Below, in pieces: positions 7,273 through 14,454 of a stretch of 24,770 nucleotides of DNA. How positions within the stretch are numbered: the stretch's first letter is position 1; the number at the start of each line of letters is the position of its first letter. The position numbers were made by a program, and so were the translations under genes. Origin of the DNA: an uncultured bacterium (GTDB taxonomy: Bacteria; Bacillota; Clostridia; Oscillospirales; Ruminococcaceae). The notes beneath the pieces were generated by a model. It had not been told where the DNA came from and ran no database searches. It saw only the letters and a program-made list of their open reading frames with translations. The stretch is taken from the NCBI GenBank assembly GCA_905214265.1, contig CAJMLQ010000034.1, positions 1 to 24,770 of the forward strand, written 5' to 3'.

Positions 7273-8259
7273 TTGGCAAAACAAAAAACAAGGCGCGGAA
7301 AGCAAAAATATAACTGGCCAGCAATCGTTGCCGCCGCAGTACTCGTCAGCGCCTTTCTCATCATCTATCTGGCGACAGGAAACAATCTCCGGGATTTGCT
7401 CCCCGAGTGGGGCGACCTGACCTCGGCCATTGCGGAAACGGTGAATGGGACCGGATCCGGGGCGGATCTGGAGAATCCGCCGCTGTCCGGGGAGACGGCG
7501 GAAGTCCATTTTATTGATGTCGGCCAAGGAGACAGCATGCTGATCCAATGCGGCGGAAAGAATATCCTCATCGACGCGGGGGAAAATGACAAGGGGACGG
7601 TGGTCAACGCCTACCTGGACAAACTGGGGATCGAAACGCTGGATCTGGTCATCGGGACCCACCCACATTCTGACCACATCGGCGGACTGGACGTGGTGCT
7701 GGATGCCCATCCGGTGGAACGGGTCATCCTCCCGGTGCTCCCGGAGAGCATGACGCCTACCACCCGGACTTACGAGGACCTTTTGAAATCCATTCAGACC
7801 CAGGGGCTGAAAATCACGGCAGCCAAACCGGGGAAGAGCTATTCCTTCGGGACAGGAACGCTGGAAATTCTGGGGCCGGTGAAGGATTCTTACGAGGATC
7901 TCAACGATTTTTCCGTGGTTTGCCGATTTACCTTTGGAGAGTGGAGCTTTCTCTTCACCGGGGATATGGAAACTGATGCGGAGGCAGATCTGCTGGATGC
8001 CGGGACCGATGTTTCCGCCCGGGTGCTCAAACTGGGGCACCATGGCAGCTCGACCTCCACGAGTCAGGCGTTTTTGGACGCGGTGGATCCGGAGGTCTGC
8101 GTCATGGAGGTCGGAGAGGGGAATTCCTACAACCATCCCCATCGGGAAACGGTCCAGAAGATGGACGAGGGCGGATATGCGGTATACCGCACGGATCAAA
8201 ACGGCAGCATCGTCTTTGTCACAGACGGAGAGGCTTGTAGCGTACGGACGGAAAAATAG
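7273..8259 (+). CDS. Membrane-anchored ComEC-like metallo-beta-lactamase fold hydrolase
   Basis: 328 residues: a short basic leader, one membrane segment or signal anchor at about 14-34, then a metallo-beta-lactamase domain like that of ComEC/Rec2. The domain begins 'VHFIDVGQGDSMLIQ', has the metal motif 'THPHSDHIGG' (His130, His132, Asp134, His135), 'FTGDME' with Asp231, and 'LGHHGSS' with His256/His257. The domain should face outside the cell. It lacks the competence channel domain, so it is a stand-alone hydrolase, possibly acting on extracellular DNA or phosphodiesters (inference). The start is a TTG at 7273 behind a very strong AGGAGGAG (7260-7267). A DUF3006 gene follows, and these two families are often neighbours in Firmicutes. 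Confidence 0.87.
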   Translation: MAKQKTRRGKQKYNWPAIVAAAVLVSAFLIIYLATGNNLRDLLPEWGDLTSAIAETVNGTGSGADLENPPLSGETAEVHFIDVGQGDSMLIQCGGKNILIDAGENDKGTVVNAYLDKLGIETLDLVIGTHPHSDHIGGLDVVLDAHPVERVILPVLPESMTPTTRTYEDLLKSIQTQGLKITAAKPGKSYSFGTGTLEILGPVKDSYEDLNDFSVVCRFTFGEWSFLFTGDMETDAEADLLDAGTDVSARVLKLGHHGSSTSTSQAFLDAVDPEVCVMEVGEGNSYNHPHRETVQKMDEGGYAVYRTDQNGSIVFVTDGEACSVRTEK

Positions 8260-8296
8260 CAAATTTTTGAAAGGGCTACCTGTTTTTATGAAAGAA

Positions 8297-8305
8297 TGAT
8301 ATAAT
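8297..8305 (+). promoter_or_regulatory. Extended -10 promoter before the DUF3006 gene
   Basis: TGATATAAT (TGn plus perfect TATAAT at 8300-8305). The nearest TTGAAA (8267-8272) is 27 bases away, too far for a standard -35. The DUF3006 start lies about 57 bases downstream, so this gene can be made independently of the hydrolase gene. Confidence 0.55.
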
Positions 8306-8361
8306 AAAAAAAGAAGAACAAGCGGAAGTATGTGTGCCTTTATGAAGTGGGAGGTGTCTGC

Positions 8362-8574
8362 ATGCTTATCATTGACCGAATCGAAGGACAGTTTGCCGTC
8401 TGCGAGACCGACGGCGGAGAAATGACTGATCTGATGCTCACCGAATTGCCGCCGGGCGTGCGGGAAGGGGACGTTTTAATTTTGGGCCGGGAGGGATACG
8501 AAATCGACGCCGCGGAAACCCTCAGACGGCGGAGACGGAACACATCCCTTTTTGAAAGCCTGCTGGAAGACTGA
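8362..8574 (+). CDS. DUF3006 domain-containing small protein
   Basis: A 70-residue protein resembling DUF3006, function unknown. It starts 'MLIIDRIEGQFAVCE', has 'LPPGVREGDVL', and ends with a basic RRRRR stretch and 'SLFESLLED'. ATG at 8362 is chosen because GGGAGG (8349-8354) sits 7 bases upstream; the in-frame ATG at 8332 has no ribosome site. DUF3006 genes are commonly found beside ComEC-like metallo-beta-lactamase genes, as here, which suggests a functional pair (inference). A strong terminator follows. Confidence 0.75.
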   Translation: MLIIDRIEGQFAVCETDGGEMTDLMLTELPPGVREGDVLILGREGYEIDAAETLRRRRRNTSLFESLLED

Positions 8575-8596
8575 TTCGTGGAAAGTGACAAAATCT

Positions 8597-8631
8597 GGGG
8601 CGGACATTTTACGTCCGCCCCCTTCTTTTTT
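8597..8631 (+). terminator. Rho-independent terminator after the DUF3006 gene
   Basis: A perfect 9-bp stem GGGGCGGAC / GTCCGCCCC (8597-8605 and 8613-8621) with a 7-base loop, followed by CTTCTTTTTT. It ends the operon before the hprK promoter. Confidence 0.92.
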
Positions 8632-8651
8632 CCCGGACCCTCTGCGCTCTC

Positions 8652-8681
8652 TTGCCAAAGCCGGTCCGGATGTTGTATAAT
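8652..8681 (+). promoter_or_regulatory. Sigma-A promoter of the hprK operon
   Basis: TTGCCA (8652-8657), an 18-base spacer and a perfect TATAAT (8676-8681), placed right after a strong terminator and 43 bases before the hprK start. The 10-mer CTTGCCAAAG around the -35 recurs in the promoter at 18037-18066. Confidence 0.75.
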
Positions 8682-8724
8682 GGGAAAAACGGGCCCGTCC
8701 CGGAAATAAAGGAGGAAGCAGAAC

Positions 8725-9684
8725 ATGCCATCCAATTTCACCGTTTCCCTGGAACGGCTGATTAAGGATTTTTCGATGGAGAGCGTTTACCTTCCCGCGG
8801 AACCGGCCTCCATTCTGATTTCGTCCAGCGAGGTCAACCGACCCGGGCTGTTTATCACGGGGTTTTACGACTACTTTGATCCGGACCGCATCCAGATCCT
8901 CGGTCGGATGGAGACCGCCTTTTTGAGCGATTTGAGCCATGAGGTTCTGCTGGAGCGCATCAACCGAATGTTCAGTCTGAAGATTCCGGCGCTGGTCATC
9001 ACCCGGGGACTTGAGGTGTTCCCGGAGATCATCGAGTCCGCCCGGGAAAACCAGGTCCCGGTCATCCGCACTCCGGAGGCGACCTCCAGCTTTATGGCGG
9101 CACTGATTGCTTACCTCAATGTGGAACTTGCCCCCCGCATCACGCGGCACGGCGTTCTCGTGGAGGTCTACGGCGAGGGGATGCTCATCCTGGGCGACTC
9201 CGGCGTGGGCAAGAGTGAGACAGCCATTGAGTTGGTCAAGCGGGGCCACCGGCTCATCGCCGACGACGCCGTGGAAATCCGCCGGGTGTCTAACAAGAGC
9301 CTGGTAGGGACGTCGCCGGAGAATATCCGCCACTTTGTGGAGCTGCGGGGCATCGGCATCATCAATGCCCGGCGGCTGTTTGGTATGGGTGCGGTCAAGA
9401 CCACGGAAAAGATCGACATGATCGTCAAGCTGGAGCACTGGGACGCCAACAAGACCTACGACCGGATGGGGATCGAGAACGAATACACCACGATTCTGGG
9501 GAACAAGGTGCCTTCGCTGACGATTCCGGTCAAGCCGGGACGCAATTTGGCCATTATCCTCGAAGTAGCGGCCATGAACAACCGGCAGAAAAAAATGGGC
9601 TACAACGCCGCCCAGGAGCTGCTCAAAAAGCTGGGTATGCCGGCGGAGGATGGCGGAGAAATCGTCAAGGAATGGGATTTCTGA
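8725..9684 (+). CDS. hprK: HPr kinase/phosphorylase
   Basis: Bifunctional enzyme that phosphorylates and dephosphorylates HPr on Ser46, the sensor step of carbon catabolite control in Firmicutes; cytoplasmic hexamer, 319 residues. The C-terminal catalytic domain has the P-loop 'GDSGVGKS' at 157-164 (Lys163), the conserved 'RHG' with His142, 'ADDAVEIRR', and the HprK signature 'ELRGIGIINARRLFG' starting at 206. The N-terminal domain (1-130) is also typical. ATG at 8725 has AAAGGAGG at 8708-8715. Its neighbour is a glucokinase gene, which fits regulation by glycolytic flux. All key residues appear intact. Confidence 0.96.
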   Translation: MPSNFTVSLERLIKDFSMESVYLPAEPASILISSSEVNRPGLFITGFYDYFDPDRIQILGRMETAFLSDLSHEVLLERINRMFSLKIPALVITRGLEVFPEIIESARENQVPVIRTPEATSSFMAALIAYLNVELAPRITRHGVLVEVYGEGMLILGDSGVGKSETAIELVKRGHRLIADDAVEIRRVSNKSLVGTSPENIRHFVELRGIGIINARRLFGMGAVKTTEKIDMIVKLEHWDANKTYDRMGIENEYTTILGNKVPSLTIPVKPGRNLAIILEVAAMNNRQKKMGYNAAQELLKKLGMPAEDGGEIVKEWDF

Positions 9685-9696
9685 TTTTGCTTTCCC

Positions 9697-9721
9697 GCCC
9701 GGAGGATGGTCTTTTCCGGGC
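9697..9721 (+). other. Intergenic hairpin between hprK and glk
   Basis: GCCCGGAG / TTCCGGGC form an 8-bp stem (one G-U pair) with a 9-base loop, followed by A-rich sequence and no T-run. It is not a standard terminator. It may stabilise or process the transcript. Confidence 0.4.
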
Positions 9722-9756
9722 AAAATAAAAATACACTGAGAAGTGAGGAACCTGAC

Positions 9757-10716
9757 ATGAAGTATTACATTGGAATCGACCTAGGCGGCACCTTTGTCAA
9801 GGCGGGTGTAGTGGATGAGAACTATCAGATCGTCGCCAAGGCGACGGTGGCCACCTCCGATGCTACCGGAAATCCGGAGCTGGTCGCCGACCGGATGACG
9901 CAGTGCGCCAACGAAGCTTTGGAGAAGGCCGGATTGACTATGGCGGATGTGGAGAGCATCGGCGTCGGCACGCCTGGCTCGGTGGAGCCTGAGACTGGCA
10001 CCATTGTATATGCCAACAACTTGCAGTTCCGGAACACGCCTCTCCGCAAATACATGGAGGAGCGCACTGGGAAAAAGATTTACGTGGAAAACGACGCCAA
10101 TGTCGCCGCTTACGGCGAAGTCATCGCCGGTGCTGCCAAGGGCTATAAGGACGTGATCGTCGTGACGCTGGGGACCGGTGTCGGCGGCGGCATCATTATC
10201 GACGGCAAGATCTACGCCGGGTTCAACCACTTCGGCGGGGAGCTGGGGCATGAGGTCATCGTCTACAACGGCCGTCCCTGCACCTGCGGCCGGAAAGGCT
10301 GCCTGGAGGCGTACGCTTCCGCCACAGGCCTTATCAACATGACCAAGGAGGCCATGGAAGCCCACAAGGACTCCAAGCTGTGGGAGGTTGCTAAGACCCT
10401 GGACGAGGTCGACGGCAAGACCGCATTCGACGCCATGCGCCTGGGCGATGCAGTTGGCAAGGAAGTGGTGGACGCTTACATCGGCTATCTGGGCTGCGGG
10501 CTTTCCAATTTTGTGAACATCTTCCAGCCGGAGGTTATCCTCATCGGCGGCGGTATCTGCAAGGAGGGCGAAAATCTGCTGGCTCCTCTGCGCGAGGTCA
10601 TCAAAAAGGAAAGCTACGGTATCAGCGGTTACGAATCCACCCAGCTGCGCACCTGTGCTCTGGGTAACGACGCCGGAACCATCGGCGCGGCCTTCCTTTG
10701 GAAAATGGCGGAATAA
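9757..10716 (+). CDS. glk: ROK family glucokinase
   Basis: Cytoplasmic ATP-dependent glucose kinase of the ROK family, 319 residues, feeding glucose into glycolysis. Seen: the phosphate-binding 'GIDLGGTFVKAG' at the N-terminus; the catalytic Asp113 in 'ENDANVAAYGE'; a second ATP motif 'VTLGTGVGGGII'; and the ROK zinc site, His165 plus Cys175, Cys177 and Cys182 in 'CTCGRKGCLEAYAS'. The start is the ATG at 9757; a longer in-frame reading from 9706 runs through the intergenic hairpin and is rejected. It lies within the hprK-murB-rapZ-whiA block. Glucose as substrate is inferred from the family. Confidence 0.93.
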   Translation: MKYYIGIDLGGTFVKAGVVDENYQIVAKATVATSDATGNPELVADRMTQCANEALEKAGLTMADVESIGVGTPGSVEPETGTIVYANNLQFRNTPLRKYMEERTGKKIYVENDANVAAYGEVIAGAAKGYKDVIVVTLGTGVGGGIIIDGKIYAGFNHFGGELGHEVIVYNGRPCTCGRKGCLEAYASATGLINMTKEAMEAHKDSKLWEVAKTLDEVDGKTAFDAMRLGDAVGKEVVDAYIGYLGCGLSNFVNIFQPEVILIGGGICKEGENLLAPLREVIKKESYGISGYESTQLRTCALGNDAGTIGAAFLWKMAE

Positions 10717-10737
10717 ACGAAACGGCGGGGCTCCGCC

Positions 10738-10783
10738 CTGCCGCCCAAGCCTGCCGGGAAAGCCGGGCCGGTTTGGGCGGCAG
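10738..10783 (+). repeat. Long GC-rich inverted repeat between glk and murB
   Basis: Arms CTGCCGCCCAA (10738-10748) and TTGGGCGGCAG (10773-10783) are perfectly complementary over 11 bp and can extend by three more pairs including one G-U. A second small hairpin, GGCGGGGCTCCGCC, lies just upstream (10724-10737). The sequence after it is AATTTTGAATTT, a poor T-run, so partial termination or an mRNA processing site is possible. Confidence 0.5.
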
Positions 10784-10805
10784 AATTTTGAATTTGGGAG
10801 GTACC

Positions 10806-11714
10806 ATGGAACACATGGAAAAAGTCCGGGCGCTTTGCGAAGGGGCGGGATGCGACTGCATCCCCGGCGCGCCGATGAAGGACTACACCAGCTTTCGTAT
10901 CGGGGGCCCGGCAGCACTGCTCCTCAAGCCTAAAAGTGTGGAAGAGATCTGCTGGATCCGCCGGAATCTGACGGGGCGTGCGCCGGTTTGGTTCATTGGG
11001 AAGGGGTCAAATCTGCTGATTCCCGACGAGGGTCTGGACGGGATCGTCGTAGTGTTGGGACCGGAATTTTCCGCCGTGGACGTGCTGGAGGACGGGGAGA
11101 CTCTGGCCTGCGAGGCTGGCGCGCCGTTGATGAAGGCCTGCCGGGAGGCATTGGACCGGGGGCTGACTGGGCTGGAATTCGCCTGGGGCATCCCGGGGAG
11201 CGTGGGCGGCGGCGTCTACATGAATGCCGGGGCCTATGGCGGCGAGATGAAGGACGTAGTTCTTTGGTGCGAGCACGTGGATGCTGAGGGGACCCTCCGC
11301 CGGATGGAGGCGGAGGAGCTGGAATACCGGTACCGCCACAGCTTTTACACGGGAAAGGATCTTTGCATCGTCCGGGCGGCCTTCCGTCTGAAGAAAGGGG
11401 ATCCGGAAGCCATCCGGGCGCGGATGGACGAACTGATGGAGCGGCGGAAATCCAAGCAGCCCCTGGAATTTCCCAGTGCAGGAAGCACCTTCAAGCGGCC
11501 GGAGGGCGCATATGCGGCGGCGCTTATCGAGCAGTGCGGCCTCAAGGGGCTGCGGGTGGGCGGCGCCATGGTCAGCGAAAAGCACAGTGGATTTCTCATC
11601 AACTTTCAGGACGCAACCTGCGCCGACGTGCGGGAGCTGATCCGGCAGGTGCAGGAAGCGGTATTCCGGCAGACCGGGTACCGGCTGGAATGCGAGGTCG
11701 GTACGCTGAAATAG
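10806..11714 (+). CDS. murB: UDP-N-acetylenolpyruvoylglucosamine reductase
   Basis: FAD/NADPH enzyme that makes UDP-N-acetylmuramate, the second committed step of peptidoglycan precursor synthesis; 302 residues. Seen: 'TSFRIGGPA' (28-36), the FAD-binding 'GKGSNLL' (65-71) and 'GIPGSVGGGVYMNAGAYGGE' (128-147), catalytic Ser227 in 'SAGSTFKRP', 'KHSGFLIN' (259-266), and the C-terminal 'LECEVG' with a conserved Glu. Length and motifs fit the type II (shorter) MurB of Gram-positives. ATG at 10806 is only 4 bases from GGGAGG; a second ATG at 10815 is a possible start three codons later. An in-frame reading from 10698 would overlap the glk end and the inverted repeat, so I reject it. Confidence 0.95.
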   Translation: MEHMEKVRALCEGAGCDCIPGAPMKDYTSFRIGGPAALLLKPKSVEEICWIRRNLTGRAPVWFIGKGSNLLIPDEGLDGIVVVLGPEFSAVDVLEDGETLACEAGAPLMKACREALDRGLTGLEFAWGIPGSVGGGVYMNAGAYGGEMKDVVLWCEHVDAEGTLRRMEAEELEYRYRHSFYTGKDLCIVRAAFRLKKGDPEAIRARMDELMERRKSKQPLEFPSAGSTFKRPEGAYAAALIEQCGLKGLRVGGAMVSEKHSGFLINFQDATCADVRELIRQVQEAVFRQTGYRLECEVGTLK

Positions 11715-11753
11715 GGCTGGAATTTGGATATCTCCCAAAAAGGACGGAACAAC

Positions 11754-12611
11754 ATGGATTTTTTAATTGTAACCGGCTTGTCCGGCGCGGGAAAATCCCG
11801 GGCGGTGGACGCGCTGGAGGACATTGGCTTTTACTGCGTGGACAATATGCCGCCGCAGCTGATTTCCAAAGTGGCAGAGATCTGCCTGGCCGGGAACAGC
11901 AAGATCAGCCGGGTGGCAGTGGTCACCGACATGCGGGGCGGCGATATGTTTTACGGCCTGTTCGAGGAACTGGACGAGATGCGGGACAAGGGGCTGACCT
12001 ACAAGCTGCTGTTTCTGGATGCTTCCGACGCGGAGTTGATCCGTCGGTACAAAGAGACCCGGAGACGGCATCCTCTGGCCGGTGTGGTCAGCGGCGGCAT
12101 CGCTGAGGAAATCCGGAACGAGCGGGTACTTCTGCGACCGGCCCGGGAGCGGGCGGATTACGTCATCGATACCACCCATCTTTCCGCCAACGAATTAAAG
12201 CAGCGGATGAACAACATTTTCCTGGACAGCATCCAGAACAGCATGCTCATCAACGTCATGTCCTTTGGCTTCAAGTACGGCTCCCCCAGCGAGGCAGACC
12301 TGGTTTTCGACGTGCGCTGTCTGCCCAATCCGTTTTATGTGGATGAGCTGAAGAATAAGACCGGGCTGGAAGCGGAGGTTCGGGATTACGTGATGGATTC
12401 CCCCAACTCGGAGGAACTTCTTAACAAGCTCCGGGATCTGGTGGGGTTTCTGGTGCCTCTTTATCAGAAAGAGGGAAAGAGCCAGCTGATGATCGGCGTG
12501 GGCTGCACCGGCGGCAAGCACCGGAGCGTGACCTTTGCCGAACTGTTGTATCAATTTCTTTCGGAGCAGGGGTATAATGTTCGGGTGGTCCATCGGGATA
12601 TCTCCAAGTAA
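11754..12611 (+). CDS. rapZ: RNase adapter/nucleotide-binding protein RapZ (YvcJ family)
   Basis: P-loop ATPase/GTPase of the RapZ/YvcJ family, 285 residues. In E. coli it controls GlmS by directing RNase E; in Bacillus YvcJ affects competence, so the role here is uncertain. Seen: Walker A 'GLSGAGKS' at 8-15, 'YCVDNMPPQL', 'DMRGG', and the C-terminal signature 'GVGCTGGKHRSV' starting at 248. ATG at 11754 follows AAAAAGGACGGA; a TTG in frame at 11724 is less likely. It is 39 bases after murB and 15 bases before whiA. The gluconeogenesis factor gene yvcK, which usually lies between rapZ and whiA, is absent. Confidence 0.94.
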   Translation: MDFLIVTGLSGAGKSRAVDALEDIGFYCVDNMPPQLISKVAEICLAGNSKISRVAVVTDMRGGDMFYGLFEELDEMRDKGLTYKLLFLDASDAELIRRYKETRRRHPLAGVVSGGIAEEIRNERVLLRPARERADYVIDTTHLSANELKQRMNNIFLDSIQNSMLINVMSFGFKYGSPSEADLVFDVRCLPNPFYVDELKNKTGLEAEVRDYVMDSPNSEELLNKLRDLVGFLVPLYQKEGKSQLMIGVGCTGGKHRSVTFAELLYQFLSEQGYNVRVVHRDISK

Positions 12612-12626
12612 AGGCGCGGTGACAAG

Positions 12627-13541
12627 GTGACATTTAATCAGGAAGTCAAAAGGGAGCTTTGCCGCCTGGAAAACCGGCGGCCCTGCTGCGAGTGGGCTCA
12701 GCTTTATGCCATGCTGGTCTTCAGTCGGGGCTTTCCGGAGGAGGAGGCGGTCTTTACCACAGAGAGCAAGGCAGTGGCGGATAGCTTCGCCCAGCGGTTG
12801 GCTGGGTTGGCCGGGACTTTTGCACTGGTTCGGATGGATCTTAGGCGGCTCAAGGAAGAGGCACCCCGCTACACGGTATGTGTGGAGGATCCGGCCCAAC
12901 GGGAGCTGCTGGCGGATCGGTTTTCCCTGCGGTTTCCAGCGCTGGTGCCGGCGTATCTGGAAAAGGACTGCTGTGTCGGCGCGTTTTTCCGGGGGCTTTT
13001 TTTGCTTTACGGGTCTGTGACAAATCCGGAGAGGGAATATCATCTGGAATTGGGCGCGCCGGGCGAGGAATTGGCGGAGGAGGTCCTCCTGCTGGGACAG
13101 GCTCGGGGAATCCATTTTAAGCTTACCCATCGAAAGGGCGCGGCATTGCTCTATCTGAAGGAGAGCGAACAGATCGAGGATTTTCTGACGCTGACCGGTG
13201 CAACTAAGGCGACCCTCAAGCTGATGGATATCAAGATCGTTAAGGAGATGCGCAACAAGGTCAACCGGGCGACCAACTGCGAGACGGCCAATCTGGGGAA
13301 AACGGTGGAAGCCTCTCAGTCCCAGGTGGCGGATATCGCCTACATACAGGCCCGGCGGGGGCTGTCCTATCTGGACGAGGACCTGCGGGAGGTGGCGGCG
13401 CTGCGGCTGGAAAATCCGGAATGCTCTTTGCGGGAGCTGGCGGGGATGCTGGCGGTTCCCATCAGCCGGTCCGGAGTCAATCACCGACTGAAGCGGATAT
13501 CTGAGGCGGCCCGGAAGCTGCGGGAGACACCGGAAATTTAG
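12627..13541 (+). CDS. whiA: DNA-binding protein WhiA
   Basis: Transcription factor or nucleoid-associated protein tied to cell division (and sporulation in actinomycetes), 304 residues. It has the WhiA N-terminal domain and a degenerate LAGLIDADG homing-endonuclease fold with 'DCCVGAFFRGLFLLYGSV' (114-131). The C-terminal helix-turn-helix is 'SLRELAGMLAVPISRSGVNHRL' split around 267-288. The block 'NRATNCETANLGKT' (213-226) is a family signature. The start is a GTG at 12627 with only a weak AAGG upstream; it is 15 bases after rapZ, so coupling is likely. There is no sign that the fold is an active nuclease, as known for the family. Confidence 0.94.
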   Translation: MTFNQEVKRELCRLENRRPCCEWAQLYAMLVFSRGFPEEEAVFTTESKAVADSFAQRLAGLAGTFALVRMDLRRLKEEAPRYTVCVEDPAQRELLADRFSLRFPALVPAYLEKDCCVGAFFRGLFLLYGSVTNPEREYHLELGAPGEELAEEVLLLGQARGIHFKLTHRKGAALLYLKESEQIEDFLTLTGATKATLKLMDIKIVKEMRNKVNRATNCETANLGKTVEASQSQVADIAYIQARRGLSYLDEDLREVAALRLENPECSLRELAGMLAVPISRSGVNHRLKRISEAARKLRETPEI

Positions 13542-13559
13542 AAAAGCGGGGAATTTGGA

Positions 13560-13955
13560 ATGGAATTGGAAGAAATTCAAAAAAAATTTGCCAACGACCG
13601 GTTTGCCACGGAAGCGGCCGGCGCTGTTGTTGAGGCGGCAGAGGATGACTTCGCCCGGTGCAGCCTGGTCATTCGGCCGGTTCATCGCAACGCCATGGGC
13701 GCGGTCATGGGAGGGGCGATTTTTACTCTGGCGGATTTTGCCTTTGCGGTGGCGTCAAACTGTGGAGGAACGTCGATGGTATCCCTGAACAGTCAAATCA
13801 CTTATCTGAGCTCGGCCAAGGGGGAGACCCTTATCGCGGAAGCCCGGCGGGTCCGCCAGGGACGGAGCACCGGCTATTACCGGGTCACAGTCTCTGATGA
13901 GCTGGGGACACTGATAGCGGAGGTTGTGACCACGGGCTTCGTTGTGAAAAAGTGA
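13560..13955 (+). CDS. PaaI-type hotdog-fold thioesterase
   Basis: A 131-residue single hotdog domain, most likely an acyl-CoA thioesterase of the PaaI/YbgC-like class; substrate unknown. The active-site region reads 'HRNAMGAVMGGAIFTLADFA', with Asn44 and Asp59 in the places used by PaaI enzymes, followed by 'VSLNSQITYLSSAKG'. ATG at 13560 lies 18 bases after whiA with a weak ribosome site, so it is probably the last gene of the hprK block before the terminator at 14021. In many Firmicutes an HPr-like gene follows whiA; here the thioesterase takes that place. Confidence 0.88.
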   Translation: MELEEIQKKFANDRFATEAAGAVVEAAEDDFARCSLVIRPVHRNAMGAVMGGAIFTLADFAFAVASNCGGTSMVSLNSQITYLSSAKGETLIAEARRVRQGRSTGYYRVTVSDELGTLIAEVVTTGFVVKK

Positions 13956-14020
13956 GGGATTCCGACAGGTGAGAATGGACGGGGACTGCTGTGTGTTGGA
14001 ATACCAGTGGTGAGGGTTAG

Positions 14021-14047
14021 GCGGCTGCGGGAATGCGGCCGCTTTTT
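14021..14047 (+). terminator. Rho-independent terminator of the hprK-whiA block
   Basis: A 9-bp stem (two G-U pairs) GCGGCTGCG / TGCGGCCGC at 14021-14042 around the loop GGAA, followed by TTTTT. It lies 65 bases after the thioesterase stop. Confidence 0.85.
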
Positions 14048-14454
14048 GGTCAAGAGAGGGCAGGGATGGAACGGGATTGTGCGTTTTTATCGGACTGCAC
14101 ACTGACAGGCGAACCGGGACAGATTCATGTCAGTGCCTGGACCATTGGAAAATGAAGGCAGTTATGCGGATACGGAAGATGGTGTCCGGTGATTATAAAA
14201 AAGTTTAGCACTATGGCGGTGCATTACTGGTATGGGCTCGAATCAATTGGAAGGCGCGCGAAGGAGGGCTTTGAAAGAATGAAAATCATTTACGGGAAAG
14301 CTGTGGTTTTTCCAAAAGGCCTGATTTGATAGACAGAAATTGCTGGGAATAGACACTTGATTTTTATCCGCCTTCTTCGAAGGCACAGCGAGTCGTTGTG
14401 TGGGTATAGGATTTCTGATAGAAAAGCGCGGACTCGCAGAAAGGGAGGCACGTT
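14048..14454 (+). other. Gene-poor stretch upstream of dnaE
   Basis: About 400 bases with no recognisable gene. It holds an 8-bp perfect inverted repeat CACTGACA / TGTCAGTG (14100-14107 and 14128-14135); a possible -10-like TATAAA (14194-14199); a 16-codon open reading MKIIYGKAVVFPKGLI (14279-14329) with a good AAGGAGGG at 14261-14268; and a 6-bp hairpin GCCTTC/GAAGGC (14370-14384). A convincing dnaE promoter is not visible, although TTGTGT (14396) with weak -10-like sequences is close. It may be a long 5' leader, a small-RNA locus or gene debris. Confidence 0.4.

Noticed and set aside
12979..13020. LAGLIDADG homing endonuclease
   Set aside because: The LAGLIDADG-like fold belongs to WhiA, a known DNA-binding protein family that has lost nuclease activity; the full-length WhiA signatures are present.
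14279..14329. A 16-codon gene upstream of dnaE
   Set aside because: It has a good ribosome site but is too short and unrecognised to call as a gene. I mention it only within the intergenic entry.
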